Assembly (NCBI RefSeq): GCF_024139115.2
Contig: NC_085141.1
Span: forward strand, 27,357,242 to 27,421,241
Origin: Armigeres subalbatus
Lineage: Eukaryota; Arthropoda; Insecta; Diptera; Culicidae
Length of the DNA: 64,000 bases
Direction of reading: 5' to 3'
The notes beneath the pieces are model-generated. The model was given only the letters and a program-made list of their open reading frames with translations. It was not told the DNA's origin and searched no databases. Below, piece after piece: positions 44,038 to 54,690 of this stretch. A program made the position numbers and the translations under genes. The stretch's first letter is position 1; every line of letters starts with the position of its first letter.

Positions 44038-44135
44038 TCATTCGGCCTGATGATCGTTTAGCCCAATGACCATTCAGCCTAATAACTATTCGACCTAGTG
44101 ACCATTAGACCTAATGACCTTCAGCCTAACGGCCT
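44038..44135. repeat. Minisatellite, ATTCGGCCTAATGACC-type unit, about six copies
   Basis: Units such as CATTCGGCCTGATGATC, CATTCAGCCTAATAACT, ATTCGACCTAGTGACC and ATTAGACCTAATGACC follow at 16-18 bases. A related AATGACCTTCGGAC occurs at about 10477. Confidence 0.8.
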
Positions 44136-45126
44136 TCGAAAGGAAAGAAACGTCGAAATTGCACCAAAAGGAGTAAAAAACATCTCAATTTTAAATAAAA
44201 TATTTAAGGTAATATGGTAAGGTACTTTCGTGTAGGGGCTTACGAATGTTTATTAGCTTCAGCCAAATTTGTGACATCATTAGATTTATTAGGTAATTTT
44301 GAATTGTTAACTTCGACTGCAGTGTTAATGCTGGAAATCTTTCGGCTATGCAGTTTGATGGTTTTACAACACATTTTTCAATTTTGTCCAAATACCAATC
44401 TTAGCTTTATTGAAATGCGTCTTATAGTAAACACTTCACACCCTTTCAACAAACGCACGGATGTAGAAGGCTTACACTTTACATATGCATCAATTTTACA
44501 CACCAACAGAAACAAAATTGAGCGAACCTACTACTTTATGTACTTTTGACAGATACGTATTTCGACCTCAACAGTAAGGCCGTCTATATTTTGTTAATAA
44601 CTCAATTGTTTCAAAAGCTACAACCGTGATTATTGATTCTGGTGCAAGATACAATCATCTTTTATCACACCAAACCATTAAATCATCGACAAACTAGCGC
44701 AATTTGGTACAATGATAAAAAGAAAACATCGACGAAGAGAAATCGATCTATACAGTTACGCCCCTATGAAACTAAGCGCAAGATTTTATTTCATTGAAAA
44801 AATGGATAATTCCCACGCTCAAACTCAATACGGTATCAGTAATTCAGTCATGTCCTAGCTCTTTAAAAAACACTTTCAATAATATTGTGACAACGCTGTT
44901 TCAGCTGGATAATGGTGCCCGAATAAAACGCATTCCGGCGAGATGGACCATGATTGGTCCCAGCCGTCTGACAACATACACCACAAAGAAAAAAAGCGCA
45001 TTCCATAATTGTATACTCATGATTCCAAACTACAATCGTTTAACAACCTGAATTTGATAGGGAATCGAAAAAACATTGAAATACATTTCAAAAGGATCGC
45101 ACAATTGGGTTTTCTGCATTTTGCTT
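44136..45126. other. No gene seen; dispersed-repeat fragment
   Basis: 44540-44590 has GACAGATACGTATTTCGACC and CAACAGTAAGGCCGTCT, a fragment of the AAGACGA family. The 111-codon frame at 44214-44549 and the 85-codon frame at 44794 have no recognisable domain. Confidence 0.4.
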
Positions 45127-45278
45127 ATACTAATGACACACTGGTGGTATAAGTACCATGGTACAAGAATCTTGAAATGAGTACCATACCAATTATTGAC
45201 TTTATTAAAGATAGTCTTGGAATAATTTTCTTGTCCTCTTGTACCATGGTACAAGTACCACAGGTGTGTCCTTAGTAT
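45127..45278. mobile_element. MITE, 152 bp, TIR about 40 bp
   Basis: ATACTAATGACACACTGGTG then AAGTACCATGGTACAAGA is matched inverted by TCTTGTACCATGGTACAAGT then ACCACAGGTGTGTCCTTAGT. The subterminal GTACCATGGTAC is itself a palindrome. Confidence 0.8.
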
Positions 45279-46040
45279 TATTCGCAGATGTTTGACGTTT
45301 CCATTGGATCAATGCCGACTAGATGAGTTCCAATATTTTCTACCTTATGAATGTCAAATGAAACGCCTGCTTTGAGCGTGCTTACAGCGGCACACTAGGA
45401 GTTAACTTTCCGAAAAAAGTATGGCGAAAGGCATCTAAGGCTCGATTTCTTAAAATTTAGCACCTTCATCGAAAAAATATTTGGTAGGCGTAGTAGCGGA
45501 CACCTTCCTACATAACCGGTACCAAATAGTTTTTCATGTAAAGATCCTAATTTTGAGAAAAGCCGCGTTAGATGTCTTTCACCATACGAATTTCTGGCGG
45601 TTAACTCATGCTGACTATTTTGCGCATATACTATAGCGCCTGGATGTGACAGCGGCGGGTAGAAAATCAGCCACTGCCAATAATTCATTGAATGGAGCTC
45701 ACGCCAGCATTACCGCGCGCAAAATACTGGATACCATTTCGATAACCTATTGTATAGAGTACTTTATGGTGCAGAACGCCAATCCGGTTGGTTCTCCAAG
45801 AAGTCAAAACCATTACTTGAATAAATTTTGGGACTATGGGGTAAAAGTACGCAGGAACGGGAGAGAGGGCAAGAGTACGCATATGAATCTTCATCTTCAA
45901 TCTAGCATTGACTATAGTATGTGTCAACAAAATGTTTCTTCTGGACATCCCTAGCGACTCCAAAATGACTTCTATACTGATGAAAGATGATATGCAAGTG
46001 TTGACAATGAAAACTACGGAAACCCGTGCCAATGGAAACC
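45279..46040. other. No recognised gene; a 115-codon minus frame
   Basis: The minus frame at 45685-46032 and the plus frame at 45646-45954 overlap. Neither shows a domain, signal peptide or splice context that I can identify, so none is called. Confidence 0.3.
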
Positions 46041-46044
46041 CGTC

Positions 46045-47255
46045 ATGTCCATGTAGGTCAGTAGAGGCCAGGGGAATGATATTCTACTTTGTTTTGTCCA
46101 AATCAGATGTTCTAGGATCTCCAAACTGTTTAGGAGTTTGGATCAACTGGTCTACCAAGTCAACTGAGCTCGATAGCTATCTGAAATCGACCAATCATGT
46201 CCACACAAGTCCTTAGAGCCCACGAATATGATATGCAGCACAGTTATACCCAAACAAGATGTTTCAGGTTCTCCAAACTGCTATGGAGTTTGGATCAATT
46301 GGTCAACCAGGTCAACTGCGCTCGGTACAAATCTGACAGCAATAAGTCATGTCCATACAAGTCAGTAGAGCCCACCCGACTAGAAGGTCATATCAAAATT
46401 ATATCATCATATGTTATTATGTTATACAACATTTTTATTACAAAATTTGTTAGAAATATGGTGCAGGATGTTGTTAAAATATCTAAATTTCTATCAAAAA
46501 TTACACTACTCGAAACAAAAAACTATCAAATTTTGTTACAACTGTATCATAAAAATAAAATATTTTGTTAGAAATTTATAACAGAATCAGATACAAAATA
46601 TACTGTTTACTGTGCAGTTACAGGTCGTGATAGGTCTCCAGATTGTGATCAACATTCAGAAATATTAGTTTTTTTCTGAACAAGAATATTTTCCAAGAAC
46701 ATGAAACTAAGAACATTACAAATTAGACAACTTTTTCAAATTGTATCGGTGTTTATGATATCTATGGCAGGAGACTTTGCTACATCTATTTTAATTGCCT
46801 ACTGTTGGGCAATTCGGTATTAAGCATTTTTTAAATCTTAGTATGTTAAAATCCTGTTACAACATTTGAAAGATAATGGCTACTAAGAACAAAATTGTAT
46901 CAAAATAAGTTATAAAGATCACAATATGTTGAAATTGTGTTAAGTTTTAGTTATGCTCTTCTAGTCGGGCATACATACGATTTGGAACTCAGTTATACCA
47001 ATATCAAGTCAACTGAGCTCAATATAACTTTGACATCAACCAGTCATGTCCATACAAGTTCGTAGAGCCTATATGTGTGATTTGCAACTCGGATATACGA
47101 GGTCAACTGCTCCCGTTACAAACATGATATCAATCATTCTTGTTAATACATGTCCATAGACACCACGCTTACAAATTTCGTTTCAGTTATACCCAAACCA
47201 GATGTTCTAGGTTGTCCAAACTATTGTGAAGTTTGGAACAATTGATTTAACAGCC
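46045..47255. repeat. Tandem repeat, about 150-160 bp unit, interrupted by a MITE
   Basis: TCATGTCCATACAAGTCAGT-type and TCTCCAAACTGTTTAGGAGT-type phrases recur at about 46045, 46195, 46347, 47048 and 47150, each with a GATCAACTGGTCTACCAAGT stretch. Units after the MITE (46970-47255) are more diverged. A stray piece (TTTCCAAACTGTGTTGGGG) is at 48951. Confidence 0.75.
46375..46969. mobile_element. MITE with CCCGACTAGAAG ends, 595 bp
   Basis: CCCGACTAGAAG at the left, CTTCTAGTCGGG at the right. The interior is AT-rich with ATAACAAAATT-like words similar in style to the 17691 element. It splits the tandem array. No clear duplication. Confidence 0.75.
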
Positions 47256-47435
47256 CTCTAAGACGAATTAAGACAGTATCTCGTACTTGACTCGACTCAA
47301 GACGACCACACAGTTGTGGTCGAAATACGTATCTGCAAAGATAACGAAAATTAACTGGTGGAATTAAATGGATAGTACTTAATTCGTCTTAGAGGGTTGA
47401 ATACATTCCACTAAAAGAGCTTTATATATTTTTCT
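47256..47435. mobile_element. Dispersed AAGACGA / TGGAATTAAAT repeat, copy 3
   Basis: CCCTCTAAGACGAATTAAGA to TACTTAATTCGTCTTAGAGG forms an inverted pair, with inner TCTCGTACTTGACTCGACT, ACACAGTTGTGGTCGAAATA and GGTGGAATTAAATGG. GTTGAATACATTCCACTAAA follows on the right, as in copies 1 and 5. This is the best-preserved copy. Confidence 0.75.
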
Positions 47436-48300
47436 GATTTAACAGGTCAACTAAGAGTTCAGTGCGTGATTTCTCTTGTTTCGGACAGCAGAACAATCGC
47501 GCGATCGGCCGAAATATTGTGTTCTGCATTGCGCGGCCGGTAATAAGAGTAGCCATCGAACAAGTAAGTGCAGTAGGTGTTTTAGTCGTCGGGAAAGAAA
47601 TAAAATATCTATCTTGTGTTCGGTGGCTCATGTGCATGACGCGCGCGGTCGAAAAAAGTGCGTACTTCAATAGTGTGCTGTAGCCATCTAGCAAGTGAGT
47701 ACAGAGTGCTGCGCTTCCATGCGGTCGTCCAAAACGCGAATCTCCTCAGTTTTTATATGCCGCCGGGCGTGCATGTTTTAACTTTTAACTCGTATTGGTG
47801 TTGTTTCCGATCCCATAGATCGATGCGACCAAAGTGTTTACCAAAGTGAATCCAGATAAATTATCCTTTGTGAATAAAACGATATCCTATCACAATCGTG
47901 GAGATGCAGAAGCAGGCATTGCAATTTATCCCATCATTTGATCTTCTGAGCAAAGATACTGATGAAATGCAGGGATATCGATCTTAATTATCTATCTGCT
48001 CAGTAAACAAAGCGCAATTTTCACCATGGAGAAAAGTTTTTTCACTGCTCTTGTTGTAGCAACGCCATCGCAACGTGAACAAACCCCGAACCGCGCTGGC
48101 TATCAGGATCATCATCAAATGCTCAAATGATAATATCTTTCCAGAGTGCTCTTTGATTAGGGATAATATCTTTGCACAAGCAAAGATGATATCCTGTGCT
48201 GAGATGATATTTCAATGCCTGTGCAGAAGTATACTCGGTCTCTAGTAGCAACGAGAGTCGGACTAACAATCCTTCCATTCATATATGACCGTAAGGACGT
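47436..48300. other. GC-richer leader-like block, unassigned
   Basis: 47460-47720 is richer in CpG words (GCGCGATCGGCCG, GCGCGCGGTCG) than its surroundings and contains no long ORF. It resembles a promoter or leader of a retroelement or a gene, but no matching coding region follows in the window. A TATCCTTTGTGAATAAAACG stretch lies at about 47862. Confidence 0.35.
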
Positions 48301-48313
48301 GGCCGGTGCCGTT

Positions 48314-48720
48314 CATTCATTCATTTATTTAGTTAACATCTAAACAGATAACACTGAATCAACAATTTGACGCCACAATGCACGGTTCGAGGCCGCATCT
48401 CTCCATCCTCGGATACGCCCCACGCTCGCCAAGTCGTTTTGCACCTGGTCTGCCCATCTCGCTCGCTGCGCTCCACGCCGTCTCGTACCTGCCGGATCGG
48501 AAGCGAACACCATCTTTGCAGGGTTGCTGTCCGGCATTCTTGCAACATGTCCTGCCCATCGTACCCTTCCGGCTTTAGCTACCTTCTGGATACTGGGTTC
48601 GCCGTAGAGTTGGGCGAGCTCATGGTTCATTCTTCGCCGCCACACACCGTCTTCTTGCACACCGCCAAAGATGGTCCTAAGCACCCGTCTCTCGAGAACA
48701 ATGCTCGAGGAGGACTTGCA
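48314..48720 (-). pseudogene. 5'-truncated LINE 3' end, 13-bp target duplication
   Basis: Minus strand: LERRVLRTIFGGVQEDGVWR, RRMNHELAQLYGEPSIQKVA, GRVRWAGHVARMPDSNPAKM and GTRRRGAQRARWADQVQNDL, ending VDSVLSV at 48340, an intact C-terminal ORF2 frame. The tail is CTAAATAAATGAATGAATG. GGCCGGTGCCGTT flanks it exactly (48301-48313 and 48721-48733). The frame extends 30-odd codons upstream into flanking DNA by chance. Confidence 0.9.
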
Positions 48721-48733
48721 GGCCGGTGCCGTT

Positions 48734-48984
48734 ATTGACTTTAAATATTTGAGCTTCCGAAACGTGTACATTGAGAATCCCAAGCCCCATTCATTGTGTT
48801 CCCTGTACAATTTCGCAAGTTCAGTCAATCACGGAGTAGCAACTACGAATTGTACGGTCATAATGCTCATGCTCATGCTCATTGGTTTACACATCCGTAG
48901 AGCTCGCGTAAATGACTCGGACTTCATCTTTACCTAAACCAGAAGTTCAAAAATTTCCAAACTGTGTTGGGGTTCGTATCAATT
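48734..48984. other. Flank of the LINE insertion, no gene
   Basis: Contains an ATGCTC microsatellite (48862-48880) and a stray tandem-repeat piece at 48951. No ORF of its own. Confidence 0.45.
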
Positions 48985-49870
48985 GGTCTACCAGGAATTC
49001 CTAGAGGAACTTCCAGAGGGATTCCTGAAAGAACTTCGGATTTTCCGAAGCAACTTCCGCAGGAATTCCGAAAAAAAAAACTTCCGGGGGAGTGCTAGAA
49101 AGAACTTTCGGAGGAGTTCCAAGAGGAACTTCCGGATGAATTCCAGAAGGAACTTCCAAATATATTCCAGAAGGAACTTCCAAAGGTATTCAAAAAGGAT
49201 CTTCCGTAGAAATTTAAGAAGGATCTGCCGAAGGATTTCCAGAAAAAACTTCCGGAGGAATTCCGAAATGAACTTCCGCAAGAATTTAAAAATAAACTTC
49301 CGTAGGAATTACGGAAAGAACTTCCGGAGGAATTCCTGGAGGAACTTCTGAGGAAATTCCTGGAGAAATATCCAAAGGAATTCCTGGAGTAATATCTGGA
49401 GGAATTCCGGGAGGAATATCCGGAGGAACTCCGGGAGGAATATCCGGAGGAATTCCTGGAGGAATATCCGGAGGAAGTCCTGGAGGAATATCCGGAGGAA
49501 GTCCTGGAGGAATATCCGGAGGAATTCCTGGAGGAATATCCGGAGGAATTCCTGGAGGAATATCCGGAGGAATTCCTGGAGGAATATCTGGAGGAATTTC
49601 CGGAGGAATATCTGGAGGAATATCCGGAGGAATACCTGGAGGAATATCCGGAGGAATATCCGGAGGAATTCCTGGAGGAATATCCGGAGAAATTCCTAAA
49701 GAAATTTCCGAAGAAATTCCTGGAACAATAATCAAAGCAATTCCCTGAGGAGTTTCTGTGGAGTTCCTGTAGGAATATTCAGAAGAATGCATGGAGGAAT
49801 ATTCGAAGGAATTCCTGGAAGAATATCCAGAGGAATTCCTGTAGAAATACTCGGATGAATTTTGGCGGAG
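48985..49870. repeat. GGAGGAATATCC / GGAGGAATTCC minisatellite
   Basis: In 49320-49720 a 12-base theme (GGAGGAATWYCYGGAGGAAT) repeats some 30 times, often as 24-base pairs; 48985-49320 has the looser form GAAGGAACTTCCGGAGGAAT. It translates as PPDIPPGIPP on the minus strand and as arginine/asparagine repeats on the plus strand; both are repeat artefacts. A decayed relative lies at 26860-28720. Confidence 0.9.
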
Positions 49871-49895
49871 TTTCTGGCGTAACATTTGGAGAAAT

Positions 49896-49985
49896 TGTTT
49901 TATTTGTCTCATTTGTCTTATTTGTCTTATTTGTCTTATTTGTCTTATTTGTCTTATTTGTCTTATTTATCTTTTTTGTCATATA
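49896..49985. repeat. TATTTGTCTT decamer microsatellite, about nine copies
   Basis: TTTGTCTTAT repeats with a strict 10-base period from about 49900 to 49970, then decays. Gives LSYLSYLSY in one frame. Confidence 0.92.
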
Positions 49986-50709
49986 TGTCTAATTTGTTTT
50001 ATTCCATTTATTTGTCCTGTTTGTATCTTCCATTTATTTGTCTTATTTTTCAAATAATATGTTTGTTGCATGTTTGCAAATGGAAATACGCAGTTTTAAA
50101 GTGTCACGCTTCATACAAAAATTCACCACTCTCTGTGCACATTTCTTGCTGTTCGCAAGAGACAGTATGCTGTCAGCCACTCTCCCAAAGTCCCAAAATG
50201 GAAATTTTTGTATGGTATTCGGAAAACTTGATTGAAGTAAAGAGACATTCCTGCAAAATTTCATGCTGTTACATATTCTTATTATTACATCAAAATTATC
50301 GTGAAAAGTATAGAAACTTTTCTCAGTTGGGTTTAACTGAATTCGTTTTTTTTTATGTTCCAAATCAATCATTGGAGAGAGGTTTTGAGAAACGAAAATT
50401 TCAGTTGTACAAAAGTTCATTCAAATTTGGGAAAAAGTATTTTCTAGAAACATTCCTAGATAAATTTCAGCTGGGATAAGCGAAATCCCTTCCCAATTCC
50501 GAGTTATACACATTTTAGTTCGAAAAAAGCGCTCTACCGCGAGGGAGCTCACCTGAGTTCTTAGTAACAATACTTGCACAAATCCCATATAATTTAATCA
50601 TATTGAATAATTCTGATCATTAAGGCTTATTTCAGGGTCATAAAATCGTCATATATGATAAGTTTTATATATCACTGTCTTAAAAAAGCAACGTAGTAAT
50701 CTCAAGCAC
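49986..50709. other. No gene seen
   Basis: Overlapping frames on both strands (49886-50479 plus, 50043-50420 minus) start in or near the microsatellite and show no domain. Ordinary AT-rich DNA. Confidence 0.4.
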
Positions 50710-50749
50710 AAAAACCCTAATTAATCCACCTCTCGGTGATGGTGCCTTT

Positions 50750-51260
50750 CTCAATTTCTCGCTGAACGCAACTTGTTGCAAACAAATCGGATGAACATAA
50801 GTGCAAAAAAAGTGATTTTGTATTGTGGTAATGAAATCAGTATTTTGGCCATAGCTTACTGATCCTATAGTCCGATCTGACCAATTTTCAATAAGAAACA
50901 TTTTGTTAAGAAAATTATTTTGAGCTTTTTAGTGGAATGTGTCAAGGTACAATCAAGTGGTGGAATGAAATGGGATGGTACAAACTCGTCTTATGACAAG
51001 TGAATAAGAAACAATTGAACAGGATTATGCTTCGAATGCAGTTTGTTGCGAGCGAGTCGGTTTAGGATAAGTGCCAAAAAAATGAGTGATGGGTTTTTAC
51101 GCGTTTTTTGTATGAAAAAAAAAATTTGGCCATAGCTTCTGAGCCCATAGTCCAATCCAATTTTCAATAGGAAGCAATGGGACAGTATTCCGCATAGAAT
51201 GCAACCTGTTGCGAGAAAATCGGTCTTCTATTGCAACGATTAGCTCCTTGTACCCTTAGT
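50750..51260. repeat. Tandem repeat with CAACTTGTTGC and GGCCATAGCT boxes, about three units
   Basis: GCAACTTGTTGCAAACAAATC (50768), GCAGTTTGTTGCGAGCGAGT (51039) and GCAACCTGTTGCGAGAAAAT (51211), each with a downstream TTTTGGCCATAGCTTCTGAG and CCAATTTTCAATAGGAA. The units are split by an AAGACGA-family copy at 50920. Confidence 0.65.
50920..51005. mobile_element. Dispersed AAGACGA / TGGAATTAAAT repeat, copy 4 (short)
   Basis: AGCTTTTTAGTGGAATGTGT, GGTGGAATGAAATGGGATGG and CAAACTCGTCTTATGACAAG. The inner GACCTCAACTG/CTCGACT modules are deleted. Confidence 0.6.
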
Positions 51261-51429
51261 TTTAATTAGGTTATGTTGAGTATAAGTTAAAAATTCAGCC
51301 AGAGGCAATTGAAATGTGGTAATAATAATTAAAAATATATCATAGAAACACGGAACACCTAGTCTAAGAGATGAATGCATGTATAAGATAACTAACAAAT
51401 AAAATTAGTTAGAAAAAGAAAACAAAATG

Positions 51430-51602
51430 AGGCTTTTTTAGTGGAATGTATTCAACCTTCTAAGACGAGTATGTCGACCTCAACTGTGGGGCCGTCTTCA
51501 GTGTCTCTTACTTGACTCGACCTGCGAGTTGTTGAAATAAGTATCTGTAAAGATAACAAAAAGTTGTGGAATTAAATGGAAAGTACTAAACTCGTCTTAG
51601 GG
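51430..51602. mobile_element. Dispersed AAGACGA / TGGAATTAAAT repeat, copy 5
   Basis: GCTTTTTTAGTGGAATGTAT, TCTAAGACGAGTATGTCGAC, GGCCGTCTTCAGTGTCTCTT and GGAATTAAATGGAAAGTACT, then ACTCGTCTTAG. Same order as copy 1. Confidence 0.7.
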
Positions 51603-51694
51603 CCAATTTCTTCACCTCCGCTTAACTCTTAAGCGGCGCTTATCCATACGATTAAACCTAGTTTAGTGACTAAGCGAGGGTGAAGATATCGGCC
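51603..51694. mobile_element. Small palindromic element (GGCCAATTTCTTCACC)
   Basis: GGCCAATTTCTTCACCTCCG pairs with CGAGGGTGAAGATATCGGCC around AACTCTTAAGCGG and TAAACCTAGTTTA. About 92 bases. No duplication was recognised. Confidence 0.6.
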
Positions 51695-52427
51695 ATTAGA
51701 CGGTTAAAAAAAGATTTAAAAAATTTGATCTTATGACATTCATCGAGGTGTATCTCAAAATCTAGTCGTGTTAGAGCAAATCTGAATTCAGATTCGGATT
51801 TAGCGAACCAAAATCTACTTGAGACACCTTGTTTGGCGTTGAGGACAAAATTTTGTTGAGCTGTGTAATTTTCATTGATTGCGAATACATAAATAAAGTT
51901 AAAAAATCAGAAGGGTTATGTACAAGACACAACCGCCCAACGTAAACTACGTAAGGCAGTTTTGTTCATTGAGGATTGTAGTGCCATCATGCATGAATAT
52001 TTTTAGGAAATTCATTTGATTACTTATATCACTGGTTTCAAACAAAACTAGCGTATCTTAAGATATGAAAATTGTTGGATACGACAATTGTTTAAAAAAT
52101 TTACTATGAAAACCCAAATTTATTCCTCAGTGGTAATGATGCCTTTCTTGGATCCGAATTGCCTACATTTGGGTTTTGAAGCATTTGATGAAATATTTCA
52201 ATAGAAGAAGCCCTAGGGGAGCACCCTCTTTTCCGTTTGCAACATTTATTATTCAGAAACATTCCAATCATAGGCATATCTTGTTTTTCGTGCATCACTA
52301 GAAATCATAAAATGACTATCATGTACCAAAACCCAATTAATTTGGTTGTGATGCACGCGAGTAGTAAACGTTGCGGACGGGAAAAGAGGGTGTGTGTGTT
52401 ATTACAATCTAACTCCCACTGTCTGGC
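51695..52427. other. No gene seen
   Basis: AT-rich. The 108-codon plus frame (52237-52563) runs into the hAT MITE at 52436 and is not a gene. Confidence 0.4.
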
Positions 52428-52435
52428 AGTGTCAC

Positions 52436-52830
52436 CAGTGTTGGTAAAATCTCAAAATCTCAAATCTCATCGGCGATTCAAACCATGCGTGAGTAAAATC
52501 CCATCAGAATCATGGCCCAGAGATTTGCTCATGATTCGAATCGCAATTTGCATCATTGCATGATATTTACGTGTTCTTCATTGTTGAATGCATTGAATTA
52601 TCTGTTTTTCGTCTAAAACAATGGCCAATAATTGCATATATAAACAAAACATACGCCACGATTGCGTTTTGACGCTTTTTAGAACGAAATCATTTTTCGG
52701 TGAGTGAGCGAAGCGATGCGATTCTGGCCGTGAAACTCAAGCGCGATGCTCCCCCTACAGAATCGCGGGCGAGTTAGCTCGTGCATGAAACCTCGATGAT
52801 TCAGATTTGAGTATGATTCTACCAACACTG
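52436..52830. mobile_element. hAT-type MITE, 395 bp, exact 8-bp target duplication
   Basis: Begins CAGTGTTGGTAAAATCTCA and ends GATTCTACCAACACTG. AGTGTCAC is duplicated exactly (52428-52435, 52831-52838). The subterminal regions hold repeated ATTCAAATCTCA / GATTCGAATC words, as expected for transposase-binding sites. No transposase ORF. Confidence 0.88.
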
Positions 52831-52838
52831 AGTGTCAC

Positions 52839-53284
52839 TATGGATAAAATATTCGTGCAACCATTTTAATATTATCATTGCAAGACTTTTGAATCAGGCA
52901 GGGAGCAAGAAGGTGATAGCTCTATTGTAACTCATATAGCCCGTTTCAAGAACGTATGCGTTCCGAAGCTTTTGTCGTGTACAATAAGTACCGCATGATT
53001 GCACCCACGTATTATAAAAATATCTTAAGTGCATTCACACTTCCTGAATCAAAGTTAAATCCTTCTGATTCAGGCGCGCATTTAATTGGACAAAATATTA
53101 TAAGGCCGATAAAAATATTTTTATTAAATATGTCTCCCCCCCGGATTGTTTTGCTCAAAAATAACAATTTGAGGGGCATTAAAAAAAATTTCCGGTAAAT
53201 TTTGAGAACTTTCAAAACATTCTTTAACAAATCCGAGGAGTTTTTTTTCATTTTTTTTTTTCCATTTCAATTTTTATTTTTTAC
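52839..53284. other. No gene seen
   Basis: AT-rich with poly-T runs at 53240-53280; no coding signal. Confidence 0.4.
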
Positions 53285-53600
53285 TAGCAGACCCGACGAA
53301 GTTTGTTTCGCCTAAAATTGATTTATTCTCTGATTAGCTCTCGAGTTATGCAGACATTTTTGGTTCATTTGTATGGGAGCCCCCCTTTCCAGAAGGGGGA
53401 GGCGTTGCAAACCACCACAGAAACATATCTTCCCTTCCAAAACCTCCACACGCCAGATTTGGTTCCATTTGCTTGATCTCGAGTTATGATGAAATTGATG
53501 TTTCATTTGTATAGGAGCCAGGTTTCAAAGAGGAGAGGGGTCTCGAGTCATCTTAAGAACCTTCCCCGGCCCAAAAAACCTCTGCATTCAAATTTTCACG
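53285..53600. repeat. Dispersed repeat starting CTAGCAGACCCGACGAAG
   Basis: CTAGCAGACCCGACGAAGTT then two loosely similar halves with TCGAGTTATG, TTCATTTGTATGGGAGCC and CCTCCACACGCCAGATTTGG / CCTCTGCATTCAAATTTTC. The TTCATTTGTATAGGAGCC phrase repeats about 150 bases later, so it is a short tandem pair. I recall similar GACCCGGCRAACTTCGT starts in other insect repeats; no class is assigned. Confidence 0.5.
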
Positions 53601-53774
53601 CCGCTCGATTCAGTAGAAGAAGAAGATTACCCCCTCCCTCTTGACTTTGCGGAGACCAGTAGACCTTGACCTTGCGTAGACCATAATTTTTAATAAATAT
53701 GGGTAACGGCCTTATTAGTTTTCAGTTTGCAAAAAAAAGTTCAACATTTTTCCAAAGTCATTTTTTAATAGAGT

Positions 53775-54276
53775 AACCGTACCCTTAGTGGAGGTAACAC
53801 CAGTAATGGAGGTAGTGGGGTTATAATAAGATTTATCATATTTATAGACTTTACGATGGTTTCAGTTGATGCGTCTTGCTTTAAATATCCTGCTAAATGC
53901 AACTTACCTTAAGATTTCGCTTGAAAAACTATTGAAAACAATGATTTTCCTTAACAAAATTGACTCCCTTGCACCTATAGTGGTGCAACTGTACCAATAA
54001 TGGCGAGTCTCATAAGAAACCAATGGATAGCACCACTATAGGAACCAAAATTATTTTTTACCGCCACTAAAGGAACAGTGTACCCATAGTGGTGCAAGCA
54101 ATATTTGGTAATTGCTGATGTTAAATGACATATATCTCATTTTTGTTAGCAAATTTATTAGTTTATCTATTGACTAAGATAATAAAGTAGTAAATTTCCC
54201 ATAACTATCAATTTTAAAAAAATACTTTCTTTTGTAGATCTACTAATACCTCTACTATTGGTACCGTTACCCTATA
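53775..54276. mobile_element. MITE with GTAACCGTACC / GGTACCGTTAC ends
   Basis: AGAGTAACCGTACCCTTAGT at the left and ATTGGTACCGTTACCCT at the right. Inside, short phrases like CCACTATAGGAAC, CCCATAGTGGTGC and CCACTAAAGGAAC recur in both orientations. No duplication was recognised. Confidence 0.6.
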
Positions 54277-54690
54277 AACATGTGTGTGCAATTACATTGC
54301 GATGATTGCATTACTAGCAAGGGCATTGGCATTGATAACAATTGATCGTCTCATGCCTGCACAAACATGCCCCTATCTGCATCTGCATTACTTCCTATAC
54401 ACCATGCACTACATTACGCATTTTTTTTACCTTTGTTTCGACCGCGGTCACTGGTCCGGTTCCATTGTTCTACTTTTTGTGCGAAACACCGCACAAAAAG
54501 CAGAGTCCAAAAGCCAACCGCAATGAACGGCGACGGCCGGAACGAGACTCTTGCGGACAAGAAATGAGGGTGCTGCCAAAATGATCCAATACCCTATTTT
54601 AACGTTCATAACCTAAACTGCCGCTAACCGCAAGTCGAGCACATCTGTATATGGAGACTTGGGGTTAGCGGCAGTAAAGTTTCAATATAG

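Noticed and set aside
44214..44549. 111-codon plus frame
   Set aside because: AT-rich, hydrophobic by composition, no motif and no splice context.
45685..46032. 115-codon minus frame
   Set aside because: Overlaps an equally long plus frame; neither has a recognisable domain.
48734..48828. N-terminal extension of the LINE frame (MTELAKLYREHNEWGLGF)
   Set aside because: It lies outside the 13-bp duplication, so the extension is flanking DNA read through by chance.
49286..49912. 208-codon minus frame rich in PPDIPPGIPP
   Set aside because: It is a translation of the GGAGGAATWCC minisatellite; no start context, domain or splice signal.
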